Assembly (NCBI GenBank): GCA_002104945.1
Contig: MCFH01000010.1
Coordinates: forward strand, 1 to 64,000
Direction: 5' to 3'
From: Piromyces finnis
Lineage: Eukaryota; Neocallimastigomycota; Neocallimastigomycetes; Neocallimastigales; Neocallimastigaceae
DNA length: 64,000 bases
The translations under genes were made by a program, and so were the position numbers. Position 1 is the stretch's first letter; every line of letters starts with the position of its first letter. Shown here piece by piece: positions 51,448-64,000 of this stretch. The notes beneath the pieces are model-generated. The model searched no databases. It worked only from the letters and a program-made list of their open reading frames with translations, and was not told the DNA's origin.

Positions 51448-53210
51448 AGGACTTAAAAGCAAATATTTATATAAATAAATATATAACCATATAAACATGT
51501 TTATTAAAAAGTAAAAAAAAAAAGATAATAAGCAATAAACATTTTCTTCTCCCTTTAATATTACTTTAATAAAAAAAAAGTAAACGAGAAGGATTTAATA
51601 ATTATTTTTTATTATCTTTTTTTTTCAAAATATAGAATATTAAAAAAGAAAAAACTAAAACTAAAACTAAAAACGGGGGAAATCTTATATATATATATAT
51701 ACAATTTAGAAATAATAAAAATTAAAGAAAAGTATAAAAAAAAAAGTATTTCTCATGATAAAAAGTTATAAATAGATTTATCATGTAATAATTATTAATC
51801 TTTCTATATATATTAGTTTAATATTTTTTTAAAGATTGTAAATTATTTACTTTTTTTTTTTCTTCTATATATATCGTTTTAATATTTCAAAATTTAATAA
51901 AATATTATTGAATTTTCTTTATTATTACTTTATCCAATGTATAAAAATACGTTTGATGTTTATAATAATAATAAAAAAATAATCATAGAATGAATAGGTA
52001 TAAAAAAAAAAATTATATTTTTAACCATTAAACACTTTTTTTTTATTGTTTACATTGTTTACATTTAATGTTACATTAATCATCATGTAAATGAATATCA
52101 TTTCTCCTATAATAAATTAAAAAATTTACAAAAATAATTCTAGGTATTTATTTATTTATGAATTTATTTATTTACATAATTATTAATAAATAGTTGAAAT
52201 CAAATATTAATTTTTCGTTTTAATAAATAAGAGTATTTATAATATTTATATCTTTATAGTATTTCTAATATGCCTAATATACAGTAATGAAATTGAAATA
52301 TTATCAAAACATAGCAAATATGAAAAATTCTTTTTATTATTTAAAACTGTTGAAAATAGGTATTCAAATACAATAACCTTTTCTATACATTTACATTATG
52401 TACTATTATGTAAGAATGTATGAATATATTATTGATTTGCTATTTTTTATACTAAACTTTAAGTGAATGAATAAAATTTAATAAATTAATAAATAACCCT
52501 TTAAATTATTAAAATTTTAATAAGTGAAAAAAAAATATATTAAATTTTATAATCTTTTTAAAAAGTAATTTTTTTTTTTTTTTAATATAAAATGATTAAA
52601 AATTGTTTTTTTTAACTTTTTGTATATTTTTTAATAATAATTTAGGTTACTGTATTATTAATTTAATTAAACCTTTATTTATCTAATAAATATATAATAC
52701 TATATACATATATATGGTAGAATAATATAGATATATATAATTTATATAGGATCAATTTTAAAAATTTGATTTTTCCATATAATGTATTATATTCTTTTAA
52801 ATGGAAAAAACTTATATTTTTATATTGAAAATATTGTACTACAATAAATTAATTAATACTAGAATTATTATAGAACTTTAAATAATAACAAAAAATAATA
52901 ATATGAATTCTTAATGCCAATATTTTTATATATAAATAAACTAAAAGAATTTTTTTTTTCTTTTATAATGAACATTTGGTATTTTATATATATAAATTAA
53001 TATAAAAAATAAGCCAAAAAAAAAAAAAGAAAAAAAGAAGGAAAAATCAAGTGAATGAGAGATTAAAATATAAAATATTAATAAATAAATAAACAAATAA
53101 AATTAAAAATAAAATAAAAAATAAATAAATAAATAAATAAAATTGAAATAAATCAATTAGATTATAAAAACTCATAAAATATAAATAAACATAGATATAT
53201 ATAATTCAAA
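51448..53210. other. Intergenic between CAP-C and CAP-D
   Basis: 1.76 kb of A+T-rich DNA with homopolymers, an ACTAAA repeat near 51653 and an AAAT array at about 53120-53143. No gene or LTR was recognised. Confidence 0.6.
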
Positions 53211-54547
53211 ATGAAATTTAATTTCTCAACTTTATTATCTGTTGCAGCTTTATTAGCTGGTGTCAATGCTAAGTTATCTGACAGTGAAAAGAGTAAATTA
53301 TTACAACTTCACAAAGAAGCTAGAAGTCGTGTTGGAGCTTCTAATATGAAATCTATTCAATGGAATGAAAAGCTTGCTGCTGAAGCTGAAGTAATTTTTT
53401 GATTATTTATATTATAGATTAAATATATAAATTAAATAAAATAGAATAAAATTAGTTTCTTATAAATATTTATTTTAAAATTAAATAGGCTTATGCCACA
53501 AAATGTTCAGTTACTGTTCACTCTAGCAGAAGTTCAAGATTAAGTGAAAGTAATGGTGAAAATCTTTCTTGGGGTGGTGGTTCTATTTCAGAATTATTCT
53601 CTCTTTGGACTGATGAAAGAAAAGATTTATTAAATGCTGGATATGTTAAAAAATTTGGTGGTGCTTTAATTGGTAAAGTACAAGTTGGTCATTACTCTCA
53701 AGTTGTTTGGGCTAAGAACGATCAAGTTGGTTGTGGTGCCCACAGTTGTGGTTCAGCTACTCAATTAGTCTGTAGATATGGTACTGGTAACAATATTGGT
53801 GAACCAGTTTACGTTGGTGGTGAGGGTTATTCTGATTCAAAATCTGAAAAGGATAAAGAACCAAAGCATGAAGAAAAGAAACCAGAACCAAAACCAACTA
53901 CTAGAAAGACCACTACTACCACTACTACCACTACTACCACTATTAAAAGAACTACCACTACCACTACTAAGGCTCCAGTAACCACCAAGGTTGCTCAAGC
54001 TACCAAGAATGTTGTTTCTACTAAGGTTCCAGCTGCTACTAAGGTCCCAGGTAGTGTTACTACTTCTAAGGTCCCAGCTGTTACTCCAGCTGTAAAACAA
54101 GTTAACCCATTTGTTGTACCAGCAACTAAACAAGCTGAAAATCCAGTTACTAAACAAGTTGAAAACCCAGTTACTAAGCAAGTTGAAAAGTCAGCTACTA
54201 AGAAGGTTAATGAAAAAACTGAAAAGAAGGATAATGAAACCAATAATAAAGAAATCGAAGGTAGTGAAAAGAGTGAAAATAAGGATGAAGGAGGCAATGG
54301 CATCGTTACTGGTGTTGCCATTTCTGGTTCTGTTGTTGGTGCTGCCGCAGCCTTTGCTTTTGTTAAGAAGAACCCAAAGAAGTATGAAGACATTAAGAGA
54401 AGTATCAGTAGAGGTACTACTACTATTAAGCGCGGTGCTACTTCCATTACAAGAAGAGTTACTTCCAAGAAAACTACTCCACCAGTTAACGCCAACATGA
54501 ATGATTACACCTATAGAGCTGACTTATCTAATATTTTAACTGCTTAA
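53211..54547 (+). CDS. CAP/SCP domain membrane-anchored surface protein (CAP-D)
   Basis: Exons 53211-53390 and 53489-54547 join in phase 0 to 412 residues. Signal peptide (ending about G-V-N-A), CAP domain (L-L-Q-L-H-K-E-A-R-S, S-N-G-E-N-L-S, V-G-H-Y-S-Q-V-V-W, C-R-Y-G-T-G), and a linker of Thr runs and K-V-P-A-A/V-T repeats plus three copies of a T-K-Q-V/A-E-N-P type unit. The membrane helix (I-S-G-S-V-V-G-A-A-A-A-F) and basic tail (K-R-G-A-T-S-I-T-R-R-V-T-S) follow. It is the last member of the tandem cluster. Its exon 2 is visibly richer in G+C-ending codons than CAP-A, which may indicate higher expression. Confidence 0.88.
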
Positions 54548-56960
54548 AAAGTAGTAAATTTAAAATTTTCAAAAAATTAATAATATATATATTTACATAC
54601 ATATATATATAATTAAGATGAAAAAGCTATGTATATATTTTTTTATGAATTAATAATATCTCTTTCTACAGCTAAAAACCTTTTTTTTAAAAATATTTTT
54701 ATTATGGTATATAATTAGAGAATACAAAAAGAAGTATTGAAATAAAAAATTTTTTATAAAAAAGTTTTGATATTGTGAAGTAAAAGGAGAGATTATTATT
54801 AATTAAACAATACTAATATAGATTTTTTTAAAGGAAAAAAAAACACTTTAAATACAAACGGTAATTATCGTAAAAAGCTTTATTATACAATTATTCATAA
54901 TAACAAGGATCCTCATTAATTCACAAAAATACCTCATTCACATAGTAAATGCAAAAAAAACATAAATAATAATAAGAATTTAAAAAAAAAAATAAAAATT
55001 CTTACTACAAAAAAAAACAACACATTACATAACCAAACAATTTATAATTTCATAATAATAATAATAAATTTATTAGTAAAAAAAAAAATTTTTTTTTATG
55101 CATTTTTCTTTATTTAAACCTAATTATTTTTTTTTATATAATCCTATAAATAAATAAAAATTGTTTTTTTTTTTTAAAAAAAATATAATTAAATTTATAA
55201 TAGAACATTTTAGTTTCTTAGTTTTAACAAATAAATAGTTTATTTAATTTAAAATCATGTTAATACAAATCAACAGAAACTAATAAAAAGAATATATTAT
55301 TATTAGTATTATGAATTATAAAGGAATCAAAATTTCAAATAATAATTTGATTATCGAAACATAAATATTTTTAAAAATAATAATAATAGCATTAAAAATG
55401 AAATAAAATAAAAACTCTATTAAAACAAAAGTTTTATTATTTATTTATTTTTTATATTTCTTAATATGTTTCTATTTTAAGAAAAAGTGAAAAAGGATGA
55501 ACCATCTTTAACAAATTAAAAAAAAAAATCTTTTATTTTTAATTCTAAAATATTATTAAAAATTAAGAATAAATTCTCAGTTCTTTTTACAGCATTGTTA
55601 AAGTAGCTGTGAAATAATTTTTAAACTTTTTAAATTTTTATTAAATACCTATATTAAATTTTTTTTATTTATTTCCTATAATTAATAATAAAATCTACTT
55701 TTTTTTTTAACTCTTTTTTTAATCATATATATTACAATTAATTGATTATATGTTAATATAATGGATTACAAAAATATGAAACAGGATGAATCCTTTCAAC
55801 TATGTATCCAATAATCTAAAAGAAAATTTTATATAACAATTCAAATTAATATATGACTAATATGTAGATCAATATAAAATAGAAAGATTCAATATCGTTC
55901 TTTATTTTTACAAGATTTCTTATAATTAAATGATATATATATTTATGGTAAAGGGAAAAAGAAAATTATACAAAAAAAGTAAAACAATAAATGGAAATAG
56001 TATTACTAAATTTGTTTAAAAATTAATCCATATATCATCAATTCGCTTATTGTATTATTATTTAATAAAAAAATAAAATTATATTCCAAAGTTAATAGTT
56101 ATTATCAATTACTAAAATCACAAGTAATGATAAAGCCTTTTAAAGTTTAATTCATTCTACCTAAAAAAAAAAAAAAACTTTAACATTTTAAATATCATGT
56201 GATCAGATAGTTTTATATATATTTTTTTTTAAAAAAAAAAGATATTATTTTTGTTGAGAGACTTTTTTTTTTTTTTATCGTGTAACCATAATAATTAGGT
56301 AGAAAGAAATTCTTTTTTTTTTTTTTTTTTTATATATATATAATTTCATATCATTTTAAAATAATACTTTATTATGCCGTAAAAACAAAAGATCGTTGGT
56401 AATTTTTGAAATTTTAACCCATTATTAAATATATATAGTAATATATACTAATTGCTATTGAAACTACACTTTCATAATCAAGTATAGATCAATAGAATAT
56501 TTGGTTTTTAAAGTGAAATATCTTGTAATTTCATATATTTTTTTTATATAAAAATAAGAAATAGTTTTTTATTTATTATTTATTTTGTTAAATTTTTTTT
56601 TTAAAATAAAAAAGTATAAAAAATTTTAGATAAATGCAATGCTGATTATCTATTAATTCTTGTAAAAAATAAAAGATAATGTCAAATATTATTTAAAAAT
56701 AAAGATAAAATTAAATATTGCATATAGTTTTTTAATTGCTTTAATATGGGGAGAAATAATAATATTCAATTGAAAAAAATAACTATTAAAAAAAAAATAG
56801 AAAAAAAAATTATATATACATGATTTTTTTTTTTTTTACTATTAAATTGTTATATTTATATAAATTTGAATTTTGAATTTTATTGATCCCAATTATTATT
56901 AATATATCTTTTTACATCTAAATCTCCCCTATTTTTGAAAAACTTAAAATCATATATTTC
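54548..56960. other. Convergent intergenic region
   Basis: 2.4 kb between the 3' ends of CAP-D and the Cys-rich gene. Dense poly-T/poly-A runs (for example about 56262-56277 and 56315-56331). No gene was recognised on either strand. Confidence 0.6.
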
Positions 56961-59413
56961 TTATATCATACTACTACAAGCACTTGGACAATTAATCTTC
57001 ATTAGTGGTTTCTTTGAACAATCTAAACATCCCATACACATTGGGCAGTATACATTACTACTTCTCTTACATACATTTGGACAAGCATCAATGTATTCTG
57101 GTTTCTTTTCACAATCTATACAATTTATACATTTTGGACATGCAACGATTTTCTTTTCTTTTTTATTGTTAATCTTTTCTTTAATTCCAACATTTGTGTT
57201 TTCCTTTTCTTCTTCAACCTTTATAGCTTCAGTGATTTTTTCTTTGTTTACTTCTATTTCATCTAAAACTTCAGTAAAAGCTTCAGTAACGTCTTCGTCA
57301 TTTTCATTATCTTCAATATCATTATCGGTTATACAAACTTCTGGACAAGAACTTAAATAATCAGGGAATTCTTTACAATCAATGCATTTAATACATCTTG
57401 GACAATTAGTAAGGCTTTTAGTTTCTTCTTCCTTAATTTCATCCTTAGTATTATATGATTCGTCTTCAACGTTTATTGCTGATGTTTTAGTTGGTGCTTC
57501 AGTTATTTCTTCAACATTAACTTCAACAGTTGACTTTGACATGTCTTCAATTTTTTCTTCAATAATTTCATCAACATCAATTTCTCTTATATCGGCTTTT
57601 TTATCTTTGCATACAGATGGACAAGCATTTAAGTATGGGGAATCAGATTCACATTCAATACATCCAATGCAGTATGGGCATGCAACAGGGGATTCAACTA
57701 TTTCTTCTTCTTCTTCTATAACTATATTAACAGCATTATTTATGGCTTGTTCGGCAACACCATTATTAACATTAGCATCAACGGAAACAGCAACATTAGT
57801 AGCTACAGCAGCATTTGTTGCAACAGCAGCATTTGTAGCTTCAGAGGTATTAGTAGCAACAACAGCTGTTATTTCTTCTGGATTTTCTAAAATTGTAGTA
57901 GGAGATTCAGTAATAGTCATAGTAGCTTCTTCTGCTAAATCTAATGTAGTAACCTTTTCATTTTCAACAGCATTACTAATGTTTTCGGTTTCATTTTCAT
58001 CAATAACAATAACATTTCTACAAACATTTGGACAATCAATTAAATACTCTGGATGTTTAGTACAATCAATACATTCAATACACTTTGGACATTTAGCTTC
58101 TTTCTTTTCTACTTCATCAATAATTGTAGTACTACTGGTATCTTCAGTATCAACTTGACAAACATGTGGACAATTATCAATGTATTCTGGATGAGAAGAG
58201 CAATCAATACATTCTACACATGATGGACAAATTACTGATTCATCCTTTTCTGTTGTATTAGCTTCTATTTCTAATTCAGTCATACAAACTTCTGGACAAA
58301 TATCTTTGTAAATTGGAGTATCATCACAATCAACACAGTGCTTACAAGTTGGACAGGTAATAATTGGTTCTTCAATTGATGGTTCTTCACTTTCTTCAAT
58401 GCTAATAGTAATAGAAAATTCTTCGCTAATACAAGCAGCTGGACATTCAATTAAATATTCTGGATGTTCATCACAGTCAATGCAATTTTCACATAAAGGA
58501 CAAACAATGAGATTATCGTTATCTCCACCATTATCAATAATTTCACCATTTTCATCAATCATACAAGATGATGGGCAATTCTTTTGAAGAGTTGGTCTTC
58601 CTGAACAATCTATACAATTTTCACAGTATGGACATATAACATCAACATCTTCTTCAACAATTTTACAAACTTCTGGACAATCTTCTTGATATTTTGGATG
58701 TTTTGAACAGTCTATACAACCAATACAAGTTGGGCAACCTTCTTCTTCTTCAGACTTAATGATACAAACATTTGGACATACATCAAGATATTCTGGGTTT
58801 TCTTCACAATCAATGCAATTTTCGCAAGTTGGACATTGAATTACCTTAACTTCATCTAATTTACTTTCAACTTCAATAACCTCAGTTGTCACTTCTATAT
58901 CTTCTTGCTCAAATATTTTATTATCAACCATAAACATTTTATTGTTAATTGAAATTGTATCCATACAAACTTCTGGACAATTTGCACGGAATTGTGGAAT
59001 TTCATCACAATTATAACATTTTCTACAACGTGGACAAGGAACCATTGCTGGCTCAAAAGCTTGTGAAATTGGTGTATTTGAAGTATTTTCTTGAATATTA
59101 AATGATTTTTTTATTTTACGACATTCATAACGTTGACATGAAACACAAGTTCTTGGTATAAAAGTACACTTTTCATCCTCAGCACATCCTCCAGGACATA
59201 CTGCATTCTTATAATTTTTTTTTAAAAATAATATTTCATTTTAGTATATCATTAGCAAAATACAATATTTTTATTTTAAAAATAATAATTTTAATTATTA
59301 TGTATTTTTTTATTTACAATTTCTGATGGGCATTTAGCACAACTGACTGGTCCAGCCCAAGCGTATTGAAGTAATAAGACTTCTACTAATATAATAAATA
59401 TATAATTTTTCAT
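56961..59413 (-). CDS. Secreted protein with twelve six-cysteine repeats
   Basis: Exon 1 (59413-59318) encodes a signal peptide ending Q-Y-A-W-A and a first Cys cluster. Exon 2 (59207-56961) joins in phase 0, giving 780 residues. After an N-terminal Cys module, twelve copies of C-P-x-C-x2-C-[IV]-[DE]-C-x9-C-P-x2-C follow, typically C-I-D-C...P-E-Y...C-P-x-V-C. Most copies are separated by acidic Glu/Asp/Ser/Thr-rich linkers, and one long Ala/Thr/Val linker lies at about 57700-57960. Six cysteines per 24-residue module suggest three disulphides or metal binding. No transmembrane helix is seen after the signal peptide. I do not recognise the family; an extracellular adhesive or matrix role is conceivable but unproven. 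Confidence 0.85.
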
Positions 59414-60962
59414 ATTTATCTTCAACTTTCTATTTATTTAATTTATTAATGTCAATATATCTCTAAAAAAGCAAAAATTATATATTTTAATTTAAATTGT
59501 ATTTTTTGATATTATCTTTTATTTTTATTATTAAATATGTAATTCTATTCTTATTGTTTGAATCAACTTATTTTATTAATTAAAATTGAAAATTTCCACC
59601 TTTTGATTTATATTATAAAATTGATTTTAATTTATATACTGATATAATTAATAAAAAGATCTAAATATGATTATAATAATAAGAATAATAAAAATATAGA
59701 AAATTTATCAATATTAACAAAAATAAAAGAAATAAAGCAAAAAAAAAAAAAACAATTTTTTTTTTTAAATTTTTTTATTAATTTAAAACTATTTGATTAT
59801 TATTGTTTTATTATTGAAACTTTAATAAATATAGAATAATATAATATTAATAACTTAATAAATTAAATAAAGAATGTTCAAATCTTAATTATTAACAATA
59901 TTTCATTAATGTTTTATTGAATTTATATATATATTTGATAGTATCTTGTTAATAAATGTATAACAAAATATATGAATTTAATTTATTTAGTCATATATTA
60001 AGTTGAAGAAATATATAAATTATTATATGTTAAATATTAGTCTTAAGAATTTAATTTGTCGAATTCTAAATTAATAAAATTGAAGATATTTTAATTTATA
60101 CAGTTATAATTATTATATTAAAAAATATATTAATTTTTATCAAATTTTAAATATAACAAAGTTTAAATATATTAATTATTACTAAATTATAAATGAAATT
60201 GAAATATAAATTTACCATATATTATAATATACAGCAATATACTGTATTTATTTTTTTCAATAACAAGAAATCCATAAATTAATAAAGAAAAATTTCACAT
60301 TACATTTTTGTGTTACAATACTTTTCAAGTTTTTGTTCCGCACCTTTCTACTATTTCTAATGTATATTATTTATTGCTTTATTTTTCAATTGTTAAATAT
60401 AATCATATTTTATTCTAATTATTTTAACATAATATATATGACATTTATGGCATATAAATTTAAAATATATATATATATATATATAAACTGCTTTTTTTTT
60501 TTTTTTATATTTAAACACTTAAACCGTATATCATAAATTTTAGGATAAAGATTAAATATAATTTTTTCTTTTTCTTAATGTTCTTTATAATAAAAAATTT
60601 TATAGCAAAATAATTATAATAAAAAGTGATAGTATAATAGTTTATAATTTTTTTTAGTAATTTGAAAATTGATTTATTATCTCTTTAAATATTCATATTA
60701 ATAATTATAAGATTATATAATTGCTTATTTTTATTTAGATGAAGATAAAGATAAAAATAAAAAAATTATTTCTTTTTAATTCTTTCTTTACATAAATATG
60801 ATAACTTGTTTTTTTATTTATCTAAAAAAAAAAAAAAAAAAAAAAGGAAAAATAAAAAATAAAAAATTTAAAATATTATTTTAAAAATATATATATGTTT
60901 TTGTATTTTCATTTTATAATTTTGAATTTATATAATATTATATAGATACTATTTTATACTAT
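59414..60962. other. Intergenic between the Cys-rich and glutaminyl cyclase genes
   Basis: 1.5 kb, A+T-rich, upstream of the Cys-rich gene and downstream of the cyclase gene. A poly-A run lies at about 60823-60845 and a TATATA run near 60466-60484. Nothing else was supported. Confidence 0.6.
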
Positions 60963-62201
60963 TTAATAATTGTTAAGTTGAAGTTGTTTAACAACAAAAA
61001 GTTTGAATATTAGTGCTAAATCTTTTATAGTATCCTCATCAAGAGCATTTGCATTATCATCAACTTTATGCCAAACATTTGGGAATGGATATGGAATTAT
61101 ATGTAAAATTGGAACATTCTTGCGTAAAAATGGTTTATGATCATCATCAATAAATAATTTAGTTGTTCCAATTAATCCTTCACTTTTGGAAAAATATTTA
61201 TTATTATTAATATCAGATGATGTTAAAAGTTGCTTTTGATCATTAAGCATACTTTCAACTTCAGCTAAGCTATTGAAATAAGCTTCTGAGCTTTTATAAT
61301 AATTTGTAAATGTTGGGTTTTTTGTTCCAAGTAAATCTAAAAGAACAAGAACATCAATACTTTGTAATTTTGTTGAAGTTGTTCCATACAAAGTTTCTTT
61401 ATCCCATTTTTCGGCTAAATGTTTAGAGCCATATATAGAATCAGTATTAGTCCAGTCTTGAAAAGCTTCCTCACCATCGAAAAATATCATTTGAAGTGTT
61501 GTTGATTTCTTGAGACCTTCTTCACCCTGTTCTTTAAGAATCTTTTCATCTCTACTTTCTAATGCAAAGTTCAAATTTTCTGCAATATCCATTAAAATTG
61601 CACATGGAACTGAAGAATCTGTAGCACCAATAAATTTTATATTATTAAAATATTTAGAATCATAATGAGCAGCAAGAACTAGTCTTCTTTCTGCTTTTGG
61701 ATTTTTAGTAAATATATAATTAGTAAAAGGCTTTACACCCAATGGAGTATAATCTTCAAAAGAATCTTTTTCAACATCCCAATTTAATCCAGTAAAATGA
61801 TTAAGTATAAATTCCTGTACTTTTTGGTGAGATTCAGTTCCAACAACTCTCTCGACTAATAATGGTGTCAAAAGAGCACCATCGGCAATATTTAAATTTG
61901 TATTTTTTGAATGTTTTTCTACTACATTAACATATTTTTCAATTGAAACATTATTTTCACTATTTCCACCTATACCAACAAGTCTAAGAAGAATTAAAAT
62001 TAAAAATATTGAGCCAATTCCTAAAATACTAAATGAAATTCCATAAAATATTTTTTTTAAAAATCCAGTTTTTGATTTAAATTGACCTTTATGTCTTTCC
62101 ATATAACGTACATTTTCAAAATTCTGTTCATTAAGTAATCCTTCCTCTTCTGCATCTCCTGTTCTTTTTTTTATATTAACCAATTGAATAGAATCGTTCA
62201 T
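60963..62201 (-). CDS. Glutaminyl-peptide cyclotransferase, membrane-anchored (M28 fold)
   Basis: Single exon, 412 residues. A cytosolic N-terminus and one membrane helix (about 50-75) give a type II topology like the Golgi isoform QPCTL. The rest follows glutaminyl cyclase closely: R-R-L-V-L-A-A-H-Y-D-S-K-Y-F, G-A-T-D-S-S-V-P-C-A (D195), F-F-D-G-E-E-A-F (E244/E245), Y-G-S-K-H-L-A, V-L-V-L-L-D-L-L-G and F-P-N-V-W-H-K-V-D-D (H378). D195, E245 and H378 match the single zinc site and E244 the catalytic Glu. The enzyme turns N-terminal Gln or Glu of secretory proteins into pyroglutamate. Length and motifs are complete, so the gene looks functional. Confidence 0.93.
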   Translation of the reverse strand: MNDSIQLVNIKKRTGDAEEEGLLNEQNFENVRYMERHKGQFKSKTGFLKKIFYGISFSILGIGSIFLILILLRLVGIGGNSENNVSIEKYVNVVEKHSKNTNLNIADGALLTPLLVERVVGTESHQKVQEFILNHFTGLNWDVEKDSFEDYTPLGVKPFTNYIFTKNPKAERRLVLAAHYDSKYFNNIKFIGATDSSVPCAILMDIAENLNFALESRDEKILKEQGEEGLKKSTTLQMIFFDGEEAFQDWTNTDSIYGSKHLAEKWDKETLYGTTSTKLQSIDVLVLLDLLGTKNPTFTNYYKSSEAYFNSLAEVESMLNDQKQLLTSSDINNNKYFSKSEGLIGTTKLFIDDDHKPFLRKNVPILHIIPYPFPNVWHKVDDNANALDEDTIKDLALIFKLFVVKQLQLNNY

Positions 62202-63181
62202 TATTAAATTTAAAGTTATTAGAATTTTTTATATATATTATTTTATCTTAGTTTTACTGTAAATTAGATTATACTTTGAGAAATCAATATATTTGATTAT
62301 TTTATAAACTTTTTTTATTGACAATGATTTATTATTATTATGGATTTATCATAAATATTGTATATAATTTATTTTATTTTTATATTTTTATTTTATGTTT
62401 AAATGTATATATATTTGATTTTTATTTGTTTTATTTATTTTATTTTTTTTTAAATTTAATATTATTTTATTTATTTTATAATAATTATTATTTAACCTGA
62501 CTATGAAAATCCTTAAAATATATGGTAAATTATAAAATAAAAATAAATAATAAAATCTTGAATAAATTAATAATTAAAAAGTTACCCAAACCACTATAAT
62601 TCAAATTATTGATGGAAGGATTTTATAATAATTTAAATTACTATAGATAATTTACAAATTTATTAAATAATTAATCATAAATTTATAATTTATTTTCTAT
62701 TAATAAATTAAAATATTCCGATTTTATGTTTTAAAATATTTTAAAAAATAGTAATAATAAAGTTAATCCATTTTTAATTTTTTTTTTTATTTTTTATTTT
62801 AGGAATAATAACAGTAATAATAAAAAAGAAAAAGAAAAGAATAGGAAATAGTAATGTATAATATATAATAAATTTTGAATTGAAATTTAACTTTTATAAT
62901 AATTTTTTTTTTTGAAAAAATAAATTAAAAAATTATAATATACATAAACATTACATAATGTCATAATACAGAAACTGACTTTTTTTTTTTTTTTTTTACT
63001 ATTATTAGAAGTGATATCTCTTAAATATTATATAACATTAAAATAATAATTTCAGAATAATAAGAAATTTATTAAAGTAAAAATAATAATAGATATATAT
63101 AAGTGGGAAAGTTTAATAGAAGAAACATAATTTTTTTTAAAAAAAAAAAAAAAAAGAAAAGAAAAAAGGAAAAAAAATAAA
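62202..63181. promoter_or_regulatory. Divergent intergenic region between cyclase and ankyrin genes
   Basis: Just under 1 kb, A+T-rich with poly-T (62981-62998) and poly-A (63141-63155) runs. It contains the start regions of both genes. No specific box could be assigned. Confidence 0.5.
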
Positions 63182-63997
63182 ATGAGTGAAGAATACGCAC
63201 ACATTTTAAGAAATGCAATTGCTGAACATAATTTAATTACAGTAAAAAAATTAATTAGTGAAAAAAAAGCAACCATTCAATGTCCAAATCCAGAAAATGG
63301 ATGGTACATAAGTATATGTTTTATATATTCAATATTTGTTAAAAATAGTTTTATAAGATACTTAAAATTCTCAACAATTATCATTTTTATATTGCATAAA
63401 TAGGAATTCATTGTTCTATGCTATACGATACAATGCTCAGGAAATATTTAATTACTTAATGTTTGATGCAAAACATGAAATAAATGGTTGTTCAAAAGTA
63501 AAGTTCAATTTTATATTTAATAACAAGGTGAAAAAATAAAAATAACCCTTTTTATTTAATAAATATAGGATTTTCAAAAAAATAACGCTGCAATTATAGC
63601 TGCAAAATATAAAAATCTTGATGTATGTAAATATATATTACAATATCATCTATTTTTTTTAAATATTAAATTGGAAAAAAATAATAAAAATTTAAGGAAT
63701 TTTATAATAAATTTCAACAAAATTCAAATCTTAATAGGCATTTAATGTGTATGTTGAATTATTCCCAGATATTGTATATGAAGTAAATAATGATGGTTGT
63801 TCACCTTTACACATTGCTGCACAAAATGGAATGAGAGATATGGTTATTGTAAGAATATATTATTTTTTTAAAGGTTTAATTAAAGATAAAACTGAATAAA
63901 ATTAATTTATCTATTATTACATTTTAATAAAGAAACTATTAGATATGAACATTCCAGGTTCAATAAAAGATAAAGAAGGAAATACCCCTTTGCATTA
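63182..63997 (+). CDS. Ankyrin-repeat protein, 5' part, continuing past the window
   Basis: Five exons join in phase: 63182-63303, 63404-63497, 63569-63622, 63738-63848 and 63933-63997. Repeat hallmarks appear in order: W-N-S-L-F-Y-A-I-R-Y-N, N-N-A-A-I-I-A-A-K-Y-K-N, D-G-C-S-P-L-H-I-A-A-Q-N-G and E-G-N-T-P-L-H. Borders do not coincide with repeat borders. The apparent TAG at 63996-63998 is probably the donor of the next intron (CAT-TA|GTA), giving P-L-H-Y. Ankyrin repeats bind proteins; no catalytic domain is visible in the part seen. There is no signal peptide, so a cytosolic product is expected. Confidence 0.85.
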
Positions 63998-64000
63998 GTA

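Noticed and set aside
57382-58158. Plus-strand 258-residue frame
   Set aside because: Antisense to the Cys-rich repeat gene; Ser/Ile-rich composition reflects the complementary codons.

Overview
The window looks like nuclear DNA from an anaerobic gut fungus (Neocallimastigomycota) or a close relative. This is an inference from style and content. Non-coding DNA is extremely A+T-rich and full of poly-A/poly-T, AAT and AAAT runs. Genes have short GT-AG introns and use the standard code. The gene set includes CotH-fold and CAP-domain surface proteins, an Asn-rich symplekin, an Rpn-type nuclease remnant and fungal-type LTR retrotransposons. No tRNA, rRNA or CRISPR array was seen.

Left part (1-13.5 kb): the minus-strand tail of a probable F-box/PP2-like gene runs off the edge. 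It is followed by a single-exon phosducin-like protein (minus) and a 16-exon symplekin gene (plus) whose exons can be joined in phase from start to stop. One symplekin intron has AT-AC ends and a perfect minor-spliceosome (U12-type) donor.

Surface-glycan part (13.5-24.3 kb): two genes diverge from a 732-bp spacer. One encodes a signal peptide, a CotH kinase-like domain, membrane helices and a family-2 glycosyltransferase in one polypeptide. The other encodes leucine-rich repeats (one per 69-nt exon), a TIM-barrel glycosidase-like domain and a C-terminal anchor. I infer a polysaccharide synthase with a partner that recognises or remodels its product at the cell surface. A decayed PD-(D/E)XK (Rpn-like) transposase lies downstream.

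CAP cluster and transposon nest (25.8-54.5 kb): four tandem CAP-domain membrane proteins (A-D) share one architecture. An 18-kb block between A and B holds two Copia elements. Copia-1 (27818-33460) is split by a 781-bp LTR-like insert. Copia-2 (34221-46075) contains a complete chromodomain Gypsy element (34603-40904) and a 409-bp LTR-like insert. Each insertion has a 5-bp target duplication, so ancestral junctions can be defined to the base. The Copia elements share a primer site matching the anticodon arm of tRNA-Lys(CUU), whereas the Gypsy element appears to self-prime like Tf1. CAP gene B is broken by a 374-bp LTR-like insert.

Right part (54.5-64 kb): a secreted protein with 12 copies of a six-cysteine module (minus), a membrane-anchored glutaminyl cyclase (minus), and the start of an ankyrin-repeat gene (plus) that runs off the right edge. 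All spliced models were joined by hand from splice signals and reading phase. No transcript or database evidence was available.
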